Shown here piece by piece: positions 24,101 through 32,857 of a stretch of 60,000 nucleotides of DNA. The stretch's first letter is position 1; every line of letters starts with the position of its first letter. A model generated the notes under the pieces. The model was not told the DNA's origin. It saw nothing but the letters and a program-made list of their open reading frames with translations, and made no database searches. A program made the position numbers and the translations under genes. This DNA is from Tubiluchus corallicola (taxonomy: Eukaryota > Priapulida > Priapulimorpha > Priapulimorphida > Tubiluchidae): assembly GCA_030141605.1 (NCBI GenBank), contig JAQGDQ010000179.1:252501-312500 (forward strand), in the 5' to 3' direction.

Positions 24101-27100
24101 TCACGCATTCAACTTTTGTGGAGAAGGAAATCACTCCAATTCAATCATCATTGTATAAGTGCACAGACTGGCAAGCTAGAGATGTTCACGTTCAAGCACT
24201 TACAGGACTATTTGTAGCTGCAGCAATTAAAGAGTTAAGGTCAGCTGTTTTACCAACACTAGCATTTCTGGTTAGACATTACACTATGGTGGCTGTTTCA
24301 CAACAATGTGGTCCATTCCCAATGAATGAAAAACAGAATAAATTGCAAGGCATGGACTGCCTTGTTTTGATAGATGCCTTAGCAGTTTTAATGGGGCACG
24401 AAGATAAAGAACTTTGTAAGCCTGGGCATCTTGCACTTGTTCTTATCATGGATACGGCCAGCACACTTTTGGGATCAAAAGAACGAGCCTGTCACCTTCC
24501 ATTGTTTGAGTACTTGGTAGAGAAAATGTGTTCACTTTGCTATGATCGTGCTTGGTATGCAAAAATGGGTGGCTGCATTGCTATAAAATTTCTGTTTGAG
24601 CACATGTCAATGAAGTGGGTTTTAGATCATGAGTTCTTATTCTTAAAGGCATTGTTGTTTGTGATGATGGATTTGACAAATGAAGTTTCAAATGGTGCAG
24701 TAACAATAGCTAAAGAAAACCTTGAAAAACTGCTAATCCACTGTAGCACACCAGTCGAAACAAAAATTGAGCCGGGAACTGAGAACAATCCTGCAACCGA
24801 AGAATTAGTTGCTGCTCAGAAAAAGTCATTCCATAGCATCACACATGAGTTAGTGAGACAAGTGACGTCACCAAATACAACAGTAAGAGAGCAAGCCATG
24901 CATTCTTTAGAGATACTAGCAAAAAATGTAGACAAAACCATCACCGAAATCATGGAACCACACAAAGAGGTCCTAGTAGACATGATACCACCGAAAAAAC
25001 ATTTACTAAGGCACCAACCAGCTAATGCTCAAATAGGTTTAATGGATGGTAATACATTCTGCACTACATTGAATCCCAGGCTTTTTACAATGGATTTAAA
25101 CATTGTTGAGCACAAGGTTTTTTTCACTGAGCTAATCAGTTTATGTGAGGCTGAAGATACAGTTTTATTGAAGCTACCTTGTTACAAGTCCATAACTGAT
25201 CTTGTACCACTTCGGAAGAGTGCTCTGTGTGCACTTGCAGCATGTCATTATATACCACAATGTCAAGAAAAGATATTCAGCTTGCTGTATAAAGCTTTGA
25301 ATTCCAATAACAACGATCTTGCGCAAGCAGGTTACGAATGCATGAAGAAGTTTCTAGCAGGCTGTCAGATAGACATGGAAATTGTCCATAGTCATATGCG
25401 TCCATTGTTGCTGATGCTAGGGGATTATCGCAGTTTGACCTTGAATGTGATTCAGAGATTATCGTATCTCACTCAATTATTCCCTAATACTTTTCATGAA
25501 AAACTGTGTGAACAATTACTGGCTCATTTGAAGAGATGGTTGGATGCCGCTGCTGTAGCGCACAAAGGAACTACAAAAAATAACGGCAATGAGCTTAAGA
25601 TATGTGCTGCTATAATTGATATGTTCCATAAAGTACCAGCAGCCAGTGCTAAATTCGTTGAACTTTTAACAACCCTGGTGCTCAGAGCTGAAAGAACCTT
25701 GTTGATTGAAGCTGGTAGTCCATTTCGTCAACCTCTAATGAACTTTTTATTGCGCTACCCCCAACAAACTGTAGACATGTTTCTCATAGAATCTACTATA
25801 AAAGATCAGCAATGCACTCGTTATTTAGAGTACCTGATTAGTCACGAGAAAGGAGAGCCATTTAGGGCTGTTTTGAAGGCAAACCCAAATCGACTGATTG
25901 CCATGGCATTTGGAACCATACAAGTTCAAGGGCAAATGATGCAACCTTCATCACCTACAGGTACAGGCACTACTAAGCATGAACTGGAATTCCAAGCAGT
26001 TCGGTTAACGAGTATTATTGTTGACTTTGATGACCGTTGGTTGTCATCACAAACACAACTTGTGGCCACTTTTCGGAAAATCTGGATTGCTGACCAGTTT
26101 CAAGAACGACACAAAAAACTGGATAATGTTGATTTTGCACACTGGTCAGCTCCTAAGCTCATAGTCAAGTGTTTGTTAAATTACTGTAAACACCGGCCAA
26201 ATGATATAGAATTGTTGTATCAATTACTGAGAGCAATGACTGGTCGATTTATTCCTTGCTTTCAAGAACTAAGAGAATACCTAGAAACAAAGGTTGCACA
26301 TGAGTATCCTGTGGAATGGAAAAGAAAAGCTTTCTTCAAGTTTGTAGAAGTTTTCCATGATCAAAATTTTCCTCAGGCTTTAAAAGCTAAAATTCTTCAG
26401 TGTGTCCTTATTCCCAGTTTCCAGTCAGCTTTTGAAAAAGGTGATGGCGAAAAGCTGATAGGTGGACCACCTGCTCCTGAGCAAGACAGCAATGACAATG
26501 TTGTCAGTATTTTTATTAATAAAATCATTGACCCAGAAAAACCTTTTGGAACATCTGATGCTGTGCGTATTTTGATGCTGCAATTTTCCTGTCTTTTAGT
26601 GGAACACGCATCTCCACACATTCATGATTCAGCCAATAAGAAGCAAGGAAATAAACTAAGAAGACTGATGACGTTTGCTTGGCCTTGTTTATTGCAAAAG
26701 ACTTGCGTTGATCCCACTACTAAATACCACGGGCATTTGTTGCTAGCGCATATTATTTCTAAGTTTGCTATTCACAAACGTATTGCACTTCAAGTGTTTC
26801 ACAGTTTGCTGAAAGCTCATGCTGTTGAAGCACGCAGTGTTGTTCGACAAGCCTTGGAAATACTAACACCTGCCATGCCTGCCAGGATGGAGGATGGCAA
26901 TACTATGCTGACTCACTGGACAAAGAAAATAATTGTTGAAGAGGGACACACTTTAGCACAACTGGTGCACATATTGCAGTTGTTGGTGAGACATTACAAG
27001 GTTTATTATCCAGTTAGGCACCATCTTATATCACACATGGTTGGTTCAATGAATCGTTTAGGATTCACCACAACGGCTGCAGTAGAACATAGAAAACTTG

Positions 27101-30100
27101 CAGTTGAGTTAGCTGAGGTAATATTAAAGTGGGAATTGCAGCGACTAAAAGATGAACAGGAAGCTGCTATTGATGATTCAGCAGTGGAACAAACAACGTC
27201 TCAGCTGAAACGACCAACATCAGTTGATTCGCCGCAAGATTCTAAAAGAATGCGCCACTCGTCTGGAGCTAGTGTTCGCAGTCAAGGAACTCATGATGTA
27301 CTTAAGCCACTGGATAAAATACACTGTGATGCTGTTGTCAACTTTTTAATCAGATTGGCGTGTCATGTTAATGAGGCATCGACGACAGTTGGTTCTCCAG
27401 GTGACCTGCTTTCCAGACGCTGTGTGCAGTTGCTGAAAGTTGCACTAAAACCAGATGTGTGGGAAAATGCAGATTTGAAGCTTTCGTGGTTGGATAAACT
27501 ACTTATGTCTGCTGGTAGAGGTGATGTAGATACCCCACAACCAAATTATGCAAATATTTGTACCGGGCTTGAGGTCCTCAGTTTCTTAATTTCAGTTCTT
27601 ACTAATGAAGTTATCTTATCCACCCTTAAACCTTTGCAAAGAGGAATTGCCGCATGCATGACCTGTCCTAATTCTAAGGTTATTCGATCAGTTCATAGTT
27701 TGCTCGTTCGTCTAATGGACAAATTTCCCACTGAATCTGCTACATCAAATGTTGCTTCTAAGTATGAGGAATTAGAATGTCTGTATGCATGTGTAAGCAA
27801 AGTTGTCTATGAAGGTTTGGCAAGCTATGAAAAATCAGCCAGTGGGTCTCCATCTAGTCTCTTTGGTACGCTGATGATTCTTAAAGCTGCATGCTTCAAC
27901 AATCATTGTTACATTGATCGTCTTATTACTTCCTTTATGAGAGTTTTGCTAAAGATGACTAGAGAGCACCTTGTGCCATCTCAACCAGACACTAGTCAAG
28001 TTGCTAGTGAACTACTGATTTTAAGCTTGGACTTGGTCAAGAACAGAGTGGGTGTTATGAGCAGTGACATGCGGAAATCATTTATTGGCACAATTTTGGT
28101 TGGCTTGTTAGAAAAAACACCTGATGTTAAAATAATGAAGGCAATTACAAAAATGGTGGAAGACTGGGTGAAAACTAAAGACCCAATACAACTAAATCAG
28201 GGTCCCTCGTTGCGAGAAAAATCGATTTTGCTGGTGAAGATGATGCAGTATATCGAAAAACGGTTTCCTGATGATCTGGAACTCAATGCTCAGTTTCTTG
28301 AATTAATCAACTATGTATATAGAGATGAATCTCTACATGGAACAGAACTTCATAACAAATTGGAGCCTGCATTCCTTGCTGGGCTTAGGTGTCTTCAGCC
28401 TCATATTCGTGCGAAATTTTTTGATATATATGAGATGAGTATTCGCAGAAGACTTTTTGATCGATTAATGTACATATGCTGTACCCAAAATTGGGAACAT
28501 ATGGGTGCTCATTATTGGATTAAACAGTGTATTGAACTAGTATTAGCTGTGGCTGTGAATGGAACACCAATTACAACAGCCACACCTTCTAGTCAACTGC
28601 CGTCTATTATGTCAGTTGTCAATCTTGCTGATACACAAGAAAAAGCTGAATTTGTTATAGCAACAAAGATTAAAGAGGAGCCAATGGATGTGGAATCGGT
28701 AGACCACAAAGAGGATGAAGACATTGATATAGAGATAAATAATGCACATGACGAAGCTGGTATTGGCAAAGAATCTCTGAAAAAAGAGATTCCTGACCCA
28801 AAGCAAAGCTTGCAACTTTTACTAACAAGGCAAGCAAAGTTCATAGAGGGACTAAGAGATGTAAAGACCGTAACTTTTCTGGCAGCCATCGCTCAGTTGT
28901 GCCACACAAATACCCAACTTTCAGAAGATTTGTGGAAGCAGCTTTTCCCTCGAATTTGGAAAGTACTGACTGAGAGACAACAGCATGCACTTTCAGGAGA
29001 AATTCAACCATTCTTGTGCAGCGGAGCACACCTTATACAGAAAGATTGCCATCCAAGTACAATAAAAACATTTATGGAAGCAGTTGCTATGTGTGTTCCA
29101 GCAATTACCATTAAACCATGTGTACTGAAATATCTGGGAAAGTCTCATAACTTGTGGCACAGAGTCACACTGATGCTGGAGCAGACTGCCTTTGACAATG
29201 GTGCAACATCTCAGCTGAAGTCTCGCAGCATTGCTGAGTGTTATGAGTTTGAGCCAGTTGTATCCCCACATCAGGAAATCCTTGACACTCTCGTTGATTT
29301 ATATAGTTTACTAAAGGAAGATGATATGTGGGCTGGAATTTGGCAAAAGCGAGCTAAATACACCGAAACTGTGACAGCTATAGCATATGAGCAGCAAGGT
29401 TTCTTTGAGCAAGCTCAGACTGCTTACGAAGCAGCCATGAGTAAAGCAAGGCAAGATCACAATGTGCAAACTGCTTCCCCTTCTCTGCACTCGGAATACA
29501 AACTGTGGGAAGATCACTGGATAAGGTGCTCTAAAGAGCTAAACCAATGGGATATTCTTCTTGACTATGGAAACTCAAAAGGTGCAAGTAATCCATTCCT
29601 TGTGCTTGAAAGTGCTTGGAGAGTTCCTCAGTGGACGTTAATGAAGGAAGCTTTGTCACAAGTTGAACTTAGTTATCCCAAAGAACTTTCATATAAGGTG
29701 AACATGTATCGTGGCTACATCTCTATATGCCACCCCGATGAGCACCATCTTGGTATGATAGATAGATTAGTTGAAATATCCAGTAATCAGGCCATAAAAG
29801 AGTGGCGTAGATTGCCCCGAGTAGTATCTAACATTCATTTATCCTTACTGCAAGCCGCTCAACAACTCATTGAATTAAACGAAGCTGCTCAGATTAACCA
29901 AGGGTTGCAACCACAGAATATCGGACGAACAAACAGTTTACATGACATGAAATCAATCGTAAAAACTTGGAGAAACCGATTACCAATAATATCAGATGAC
30001 CTTAGTCACTGGAGTGATATCTTTACTTGGCGGCAGCATCACTATCAATTTATTGTTAGTCATTATGACTCGCACTCATCGGCCGAGTCTGGTCAAAACC

Positions 30101-32829
30101 ATTCAATGCTAGGTGTTCATGCTTCTGCCCAAGCTATAATCACCTATGGTAAAATTGCCAGAAAACATGGACTGACTGGTGTCTGTCTTGATTCTCTCAG
30201 CAGAATTCACACTATTCCTAGTGTTCCAATAGTTGACTGTTTTCAGAAGATTCGGCAACAGGTGAAATGCTACTTGCAGATGGCAGGTACAATGGGTAAA
30301 ACAGAGCTTCAAGAAGGACTAGAGGTCATTGAGTCCACGAATCTAAAATATTTTGGTAAAGACATGACTGCTGAATTCTATGCTTTAAAGGGGATGTTTT
30401 TGGCTCAGATAGGTAGATCCGAAGATGCTAATAAAGCTTTTTCTGCTGCTGTTCAGATGCACGACACTCTTGTGAGAGCATGGGCTCTGTGGGGTGATTA
30501 TCTAGAACAGATATTTACTAAGGATCGACAAATAAGCTTGGGAGTGTCTGCTATTACATGCTTTCTCCATGCATGTCGACATCAAAACGAAACGAAATCT
30601 CGTAAATATCTGGCCAAAGTACTTTGGCTTCTAACGTACGATGATGAAAATTCTCAACTTGCCGAAGCTGTTGACAAATACTGCGTTGGTGTGCCTCCTA
30701 TACAGTGGTTACCATGGATCCCCCAGTTGTTGACTTGCTTGGTTCGCAATGAAGGTCGTCTTATTTTGAATCTTCTCAGCAATGTAGGGCGTATGTATCC
30801 TCAAGCTGTTTACTTCCCAATAAGGACACTGTATCTTACCCTGAAAATAGAACAGAGAGAACGATACAAAAGTGGTGGAGATCTGGGTGGAGCAAATGAC
30901 ATGAAAGGACTGACAAGTCCACTGCCAGCATCAGCTTTGCCATCTACCAGTGTGTCAACTCCATTAACTCCAACAAGTTCAAGTGCTTTACTGCCTCCCC
31001 TTTCATCACAATCGACCAGTTTGCCATTAGGAGCTCCTTCTTTGTCATTGTCAAATGAAACTCCTGGGCACTCTACAAACTTGACTGCTGAACAACCACC
31101 ACCAAGTTCAGTCCAAGCAGAAGGTCCAATACGTGCAACAGCTCCCATGTGGCGCTGTAGTCGAATTATGCATACACAACGTGATCAACATCCTACGATA
31201 CTGTCTTCCTTAGAAGGAATTGTTGATCAAATGGTGTGGTTTCGGGAAAGTTGGTATGAGGAGGTGTTGCGTCAGCTGCGTCAAGGACTGGCTAAATGTT
31301 ACGTGATCGCTTTTGAGAACAGAGATGCAGTTAATGATGCCACTATAACACCTCATACATTGAACTTTATCAAGAAGCTAGTTAGCACATTTGGAGTAGG
31401 GTTTGAGAATGTGGCGAGTGTAGCAAACACTTTCTCGAGTGCTGCTTCAGAATCTCTAGCTCGTAGAGCACAGGCTACTGCTCAGGACCCAGTATTTCAG
31501 AAAATGAAGGGTCAGTTCACCAATGACTTTGATTTCAATATTCCTGGCGCAAGGAAACTGCACAACCTTATTAACAAATTGAAAAAATGGATCAAAATAC
31601 TGGAGGCAAAGACCAAAATACTTCCAAAATCATTCCTAATTGAAGAGAAATGCAGATTTTTAAGCAACTTTTCGGTGAATACAGCTGAGGTTGAACTTCC
31701 GGGTGAGTTTTTACTGCCAAAGCATAGTCACTATTACATCCGCATAGCTCGTTTTATGCCACGTGTTGAAATAGTTCAGAAGCATAATACAGCAGCTAGG
31801 CGTCTGTACATCAGGGGTCACAATGGGAAGATATACCCTTATCTTGTTGTTAACGATGCTTATCTGTCTGATTCACGTGGCGAAGAGAGAGTCATGCAAC
31901 TGATGCGTATGTTCAATACATTCCTTAATAAACAAAAGGAAACTGCAAGAAGAATGCTAAACTTCACAGTTCCCCGAGTAGTTGCTGTGTCACCGCAGAT
32001 GCGTCTTGTTGAGGACAACCCGTTAAGCATTTCCTTAAACAATATCTACAAGGATTGTTGCAGTAAACACGGGACAGAACATGACATGCCAATAGCTCGT
32101 TACTATGAGCGACTTGCTACTGTGCAAGCACGTGGCTCGCAAGCCAGCCACCAAGTCTTGCGAGATATCTTAAAGGAAGTCCAGAGTAATATGGTGCCAC
32201 GATGTATGTTGAAAGAATATGCTTGCCACGCATATCCGGATGCTACCGATTACTGGACTTTCCGAAAGTACTTTACCATTCAGCTTGCAATGATTGGATT
32301 TGCAGAGTTTGTTTTTCATTTGTGCAGGCTCAATCCAGATATGCTGTATGTCCACCAGGATTCTGGCTTCCTAAATGTGGCATATTTTCATTTCCATGTG
32401 GATGACGTAAGCGGTGATCTTGACGCGAACAGGCCAGTACCTTTCCGGTTAACACCGAACATCACAGAATTTTTGACGTTAGTTGGAGTAAGTGGTCCAC
32501 TGACAGCGGCAATGGTTGCTACAGCACGTTGCTTTATACAACCTCACTATAAGATGTCGGCATTCCTGAAAGCAGTTCTTCGAGATGAAATGATTACTTG
32601 GCATAAGAAAAAGCAGGAAGATAGTCAGCCTCCTGGTACACAACCACATGACATGGAAGGTGAACATTTAATTACTATGGTTAACAAGGCAGTGGGGGCC
32701 ATCAATACACGACTACAGAATTTAGCAATGTATGAAAATGCAGAAAGTCGCGTGAGTACTCTGGTGGCAGCTGCAAATAGTCATGACAACCTTTGTAGAA
32801 TGGATCCTGCATGGCATCCATGGTTGTAA
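21106..32829 (+). CDS. TRRAP: TRRAP, PIKK-family pseudokinase, single exon
   Basis: The scaffold of SAGA/TFTC and NuA4/TIP60 histone acetyltransferase complexes, which binds activators such as MYC and E2F and acts in the nucleus. One uninterrupted ORF of 3907 aa (human TRRAP is about 3.86 kaa). The N-terminal two thirds is alpha-helical HEAT-type repeat. A Pro/Thr-rich linker lies near residues 469-502. An NLS-like KRPTSVDSPQDSKRMR stretch is near 2034-2050, and an acidic segment with a sumoylation-type IKEEP is near 2520. FAT domain about 2640-3260, Ser/Pro-rich insert about 3267-3345, PI3K-like domain about 3550-3800, FATC to the end (RMDPAWHPWL). Kinase motifs are lost: the loop reads NPDMLYVHQDSG and the DFG region reads YFHFHVDD. 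The start is the ATG at 21106; a splice acceptor lies at 21041. AATAAA at 32852 is only 23 nt after the stop. Absence of coding introns is striking. Confidence 0.98.
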   Translation: MDPASQINTYLSFLQMIGDVTAKEENRLKAAQEISENFETIVASPQYSSFLEHMMRYFIKFLQEVEPQFVSEYSMQQLRKLTLDIIHRVPTTEALRPYVKQIVNLMFKLIQIENEENVLVCLKVIIELHKQYRPQYSSEIQVFLHFVKGVYKEFPKHVNGVFEPRSNIKLMDITDVSIDTLLQDLFTITPVQTEKKNADGSSITYNIIPRATCSLKVLAELPIIVVLMYQLYKQNVHQDVAEFIPLIMDTIVLQPLPAHRSSPAFNKEVFVDFVAAQIKTLSFLAYIIKFYQDLVSQHSNHLVKGMLGLLTLCPHEVAHLRKELLIAARHILATQLRIRFVPHIDRLFDENILIGTGWTAHESLRPLAYSTLADLVHHVRHHLSLNDLSLAVSLFSKNVHDESLPSSIQTMSCKLLLNLVECIKQKSEQENGNGRDLLIRMLEVFVLKFKVIAKVHFPLIFQKCKSSVTQPQSTTVSLSATAQPPTPQTPPTPAPVIPQAAISSIDEKFAILEKDEKALKAMSLLQQTTTTSQVTISPIRDQKFGMAPLQPLSVPDCRSLVKTLVCGVKTITWGCASCKVGNDQTFVQNKNFQPKEALVFIRLVKYALLALDIYTINYTATGQSILRTAQQQTVRSKEEKEVLEHFAGVFTMMNPQTFKEIFSTTVSFMVERIYKNYTLQIVANSFLANPTTSATFATILVEYLLERLEDMGSNLEKSNLYLKMFKLVFGSVSLFAEENEQMLKPHLHQIVNKSMELAMSAQEPYNYFLLLRALFRSIGGGSHDLLYREFLPLLPNLLQGLNSLQSGLHKAHMKDLFVELCFTVPVRLSSLLPYLPMLMDPLVSALNGSQTLISQGLRTLELCVDNLQPDFLYDHIQPVRAELMQALWKTLRNPNDTIANVAFRVLGKFGGGNRKMLNEPQKLNFNKRETSGPCITLHFQDTKSSVALPVEKAINAALTALHTGATESHYRKQSWEIIKCFLVSAINLDDDKHNMQQLFTHSTFVEKEITPIQSSLYKCTDWQARDVHVQALTGLFVAAAIKELRSAVLPTLAFLVRHYTMVAVSQQCGPFPMNEKQNKLQGMDCLVLIDALAVLMGHEDKELCKPGHLALVLIMDTASTLLGSKERACHLPLFEYLVEKMCSLCYDRAWYAKMGGCIAIKFLFEHMSMKWVLDHEFLFLKALLFVMMDLTNEVSNGAVTIAKENLEKLLIHCSTPVETKIEPGTENNPATEELVAAQKKSFHSITHELVRQVTSPNTTVREQAMHSLEILAKNVDKTITEIMEPHKEVLVDMIPPKKHLLRHQPANAQIGLMDGNTFCTTLNPRLFTMDLNIVEHKVFFTELISLCEAEDTVLLKLPCYKSITDLVPLRKSALCALAACHYIPQCQEKIFSLLYKALNSNNNDLAQAGYECMKKFLAGCQIDMEIVHSHMRPLLLMLGDYRSLTLNVIQRLSYLTQLFPNTFHEKLCEQLLAHLKRWLDAAAVAHKGTTKNNGNELKICAAIIDMFHKVPAASAKFVELLTTLVLRAERTLLIEAGSPFRQPLMNFLLRYPQQTVDMFLIESTIKDQQCTRYLEYLISHEKGEPFRAVLKANPNRLIAMAFGTIQVQGQMMQPSSPTGTGTTKHELEFQAVRLTSIIVDFDDRWLSSQTQLVATFRKIWIADQFQERHKKLDNVDFAHWSAPKLIVKCLLNYCKHRPNDIELLYQLLRAMTGRFIPCFQELREYLETKVAHEYPVEWKRKAFFKFVEVFHDQNFPQALKAKILQCVLIPSFQSAFEKGDGEKLIGGPPAPEQDSNDNVVSIFINKIIDPEKPFGTSDAVRILMLQFSCLLVEHASPHIHDSANKKQGNKLRRLMTFAWPCLLQKTCVDPTTKYHGHLLLAHIISKFAIHKRIALQVFHSLLKAHAVEARSVVRQALEILTPAMPARMEDGNTMLTHWTKKIIVEEGHTLAQLVHILQLLVRHYKVYYPVRHHLISHMVGSMNRLGFTTTAAVEHRKLAVELAEVILKWELQRLKDEQEAAIDDSAVEQTTSQLKRPTSVDSPQDSKRMRHSSGASVRSQGTHDVLKPLDKIHCDAVVNFLIRLACHVNEASTTVGSPGDLLSRRCVQLLKVALKPDVWENADLKLSWLDKLLMSAGRGDVDTPQPNYANICTGLEVLSFLISVLTNEVILSTLKPLQRGIAACMTCPNSKVIRSVHSLLVRLMDKFPTESATSNVASKYEELECLYACVSKVVYEGLASYEKSASGSPSSLFGTLMILKAACFNNHCYIDRLITSFMRVLLKMTREHLVPSQPDTSQVASELLILSLDLVKNRVGVMSSDMRKSFIGTILVGLLEKTPDVKIMKAITKMVEDWVKTKDPIQLNQGPSLREKSILLVKMMQYIEKRFPDDLELNAQFLELINYVYRDESLHGTELHNKLEPAFLAGLRCLQPHIRAKFFDIYEMSIRRRLFDRLMYICCTQNWEHMGAHYWIKQCIELVLAVAVNGTPITTATPSSQLPSIMSVVNLADTQEKAEFVIATKIKEEPMDVESVDHKEDEDIDIEINNAHDEAGIGKESLKKEIPDPKQSLQLLLTRQAKFIEGLRDVKTVTFLAAIAQLCHTNTQLSEDLWKQLFPRIWKVLTERQQHALSGEIQPFLCSGAHLIQKDCHPSTIKTFMEAVAMCVPAITIKPCVLKYLGKSHNLWHRVTLMLEQTAFDNGATSQLKSRSIAECYEFEPVVSPHQEILDTLVDLYSLLKEDDMWAGIWQKRAKYTETVTAIAYEQQGFFEQAQTAYEAAMSKARQDHNVQTASPSLHSEYKLWEDHWIRCSKELNQWDILLDYGNSKGASNPFLVLESAWRVPQWTLMKEALSQVELSYPKELSYKVNMYRGYISICHPDEHHLGMIDRLVEISSNQAIKEWRRLPRVVSNIHLSLLQAAQQLIELNEAAQINQGLQPQNIGRTNSLHDMKSIVKTWRNRLPIISDDLSHWSDIFTWRQHHYQFIVSHYDSHSSAESGQNHSMLGVHASAQAIITYGKIARKHGLTGVCLDSLSRIHTIPSVPIVDCFQKIRQQVKCYLQMAGTMGKTELQEGLEVIESTNLKYFGKDMTAEFYALKGMFLAQIGRSEDANKAFSAAVQMHDTLVRAWALWGDYLEQIFTKDRQISLGVSAITCFLHACRHQNETKSRKYLAKVLWLLTYDDENSQLAEAVDKYCVGVPPIQWLPWIPQLLTCLVRNEGRLILNLLSNVGRMYPQAVYFPIRTLYLTLKIEQRERYKSGGDLGGANDMKGLTSPLPASALPSTSVSTPLTPTSSSALLPPLSSQSTSLPLGAPSLSLSNETPGHSTNLTAEQPPPSSVQAEGPIRATAPMWRCSRIMHTQRDQHPTILSSLEGIVDQMVWFRESWYEEVLRQLRQGLAKCYVIAFENRDAVNDATITPHTLNFIKKLVSTFGVGFENVASVANTFSSAASESLARRAQATAQDPVFQKMKGQFTNDFDFNIPGARKLHNLINKLKKWIKILEAKTKILPKSFLIEEKCRFLSNFSVNTAEVELPGEFLLPKHSHYYIRIARFMPRVEIVQKHNTAARRLYIRGHNGKIYPYLVVNDAYLSDSRGEERVMQLMRMFNTFLNKQKETARRMLNFTVPRVVAVSPQMRLVEDNPLSISLNNIYKDCCSKHGTEHDMPIARYYERLATVQARGSQASHQVLRDILKEVQSNMVPRCMLKEYACHAYPDATDYWTFRKYFTIQLAMIGFAEFVFHLCRLNPDMLYVHQDSGFLNVAYFHFHVDDVSGDLDANRPVPFRLTPNITEFLTLVGVSGPLTAAMVATARCFIQPHYKMSAFLKAVLRDEMITWHKKKQEDSQPPGTQPHDMEGEHLITMVNKAVGAINTRLQNLAMYENAESRVSTLVAAANSHDNLCRMDPAWHPWL

Positions 32830-32851
32830 TAATTCTATTTCTGTGTCTTAA

Positions 32852-32857
32852 AATAAA
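32852..32857 (+). terminator. poly(A) signal after TRRAP
   Basis: AATAAA 23 nt after the TAA at 32827-32829. If used, the 3'UTR would be about 45 nt for an 11.7-kb coding region; more distal signals may also be used. Confidence 0.4.
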
